From the NCBI GenBank assembly GCA_030834835.1, contig JAUQXD010001349.1, positions 1 through 5,056 of the forward strand: DNA of 5,056 nt, written 5' to 3'. The notes below the pieces were generated by a model. That model worked only from the letters and a program-made list of their open reading frames with translations, was not told the origin of the DNA and made no database searches. The stretch comes from Thermoflexales bacterium (GTDB taxonomy: Bacteria; Chloroflexota; Anaerolineae; Fen-1058). Position 1 is the stretch's first letter. Each line of letters starts with the position of its first letter. The position numbers and the translations under genes are program-made. Below, piece by piece: positions 4,977 to 5,056 of this stretch.

Positions 4977-5056
4977 ATGAACGCTCTCCGCGTGTTGCTG
5001 CTCAGCCTGGTATTGCTGGCGCTGCTCTTCTCCGTTCAAGCGAACGATGTGGTGAC
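4977..5056 (+). CDS. N-terminus of an exported protein, cut by the right edge
   Basis: From ATG 4977 an open frame of 26 codons runs off the window. It encodes a textbook signal peptide: short N-region with R5, a Leu/Val-rich core at residues 6-18, and a VQA site (20-22) predicted to be cleaved before Asn23-Asp24. The mature protein would be secreted or cell-surface, but its function cannot be told from four residues. There is no Shine-Dalgarno sequence; a perfect TATAAT ends only nine bases upstream, so translation may be leaderless. It is divergent from acsE. Confidence 0.7.
   Translation, partial: MNALRVLLLSLVLLALLFSVQANDVV

Overview
The window looks like a moderately GC-rich bacterial genome, most plausibly an uncultured Chloroflexota (Anaerolineae-like) lineage. 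The basis is a Wood-Ljungdahl methyl-branch gene set with a fused MetV-MetF protein, a large STAND NTPase with an N-terminal GDVVGRD-type motif, and several palindromic or heptamer repeats packed into short intergenic gaps. The taxonomic call is inference from gene style, not from a marker gene.

Layout from left to right. Positions 1-1511 (minus strand) hold the first 503 codons of a STAND/NB-ARC-type NTPase that runs off the left edge. Positions 1512-1743 are non-coding: a 100-bp nested inverted repeat (1543-1642), a terminator-like hairpin for the next gene (1664-1711), and a degenerate GCGAAT array reaching into that gene's 3' end (1713-1752). Positions 1744-3276 (minus) encode a fused MetV-MetF methylenetetrahydrofolate reductase. 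Positions 3277-3464 hold its putative promoter, an operator-like palindrome over the -35 region, a 15-bp perfect hairpin repeat and small direct repeats. Positions 3465-3911 (minus) encode a two-CBS-domain protein and 3943-4866 (minus) an AcsE-like methyltetrahydrofolate:corrinoid methyltransferase. Positions 4867-4976 form a divergent intergenic region with a hairpin built from heptamers and an AT-rich block that reads as a -10 box on both strands. Positions 4977-5056 (plus) are the start of an exported protein cut by the right edge.

Functionally, acsE, the CBS gene and metVF share one strand and order. MetVF would reduce methylene-THF to methyl-THF, and AcsE would pass that methyl group to the corrinoid iron-sulfur protein of the CO dehydrogenase/acetyl-CoA synthase system. 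These are two consecutive steps of the Wood-Ljungdahl pathway, usable for acetogenesis or, in reverse, for acetate or methyl oxidation. The CBS protein between them is a candidate adenine-nucleotide or SAM sensor for this segment, but nothing in the sequence proves that. metVF appears to have its own promoter in addition to possible read-through.

The STAND gene is a separate, accessory-type locus. Its C-terminal half is visibly more AT-rich than its NTPase core. I saw no CRISPR array, tRNA, rRNA, transposase or phage gene. All long plus-strand open frames opposite the minus-strand genes are shadows.
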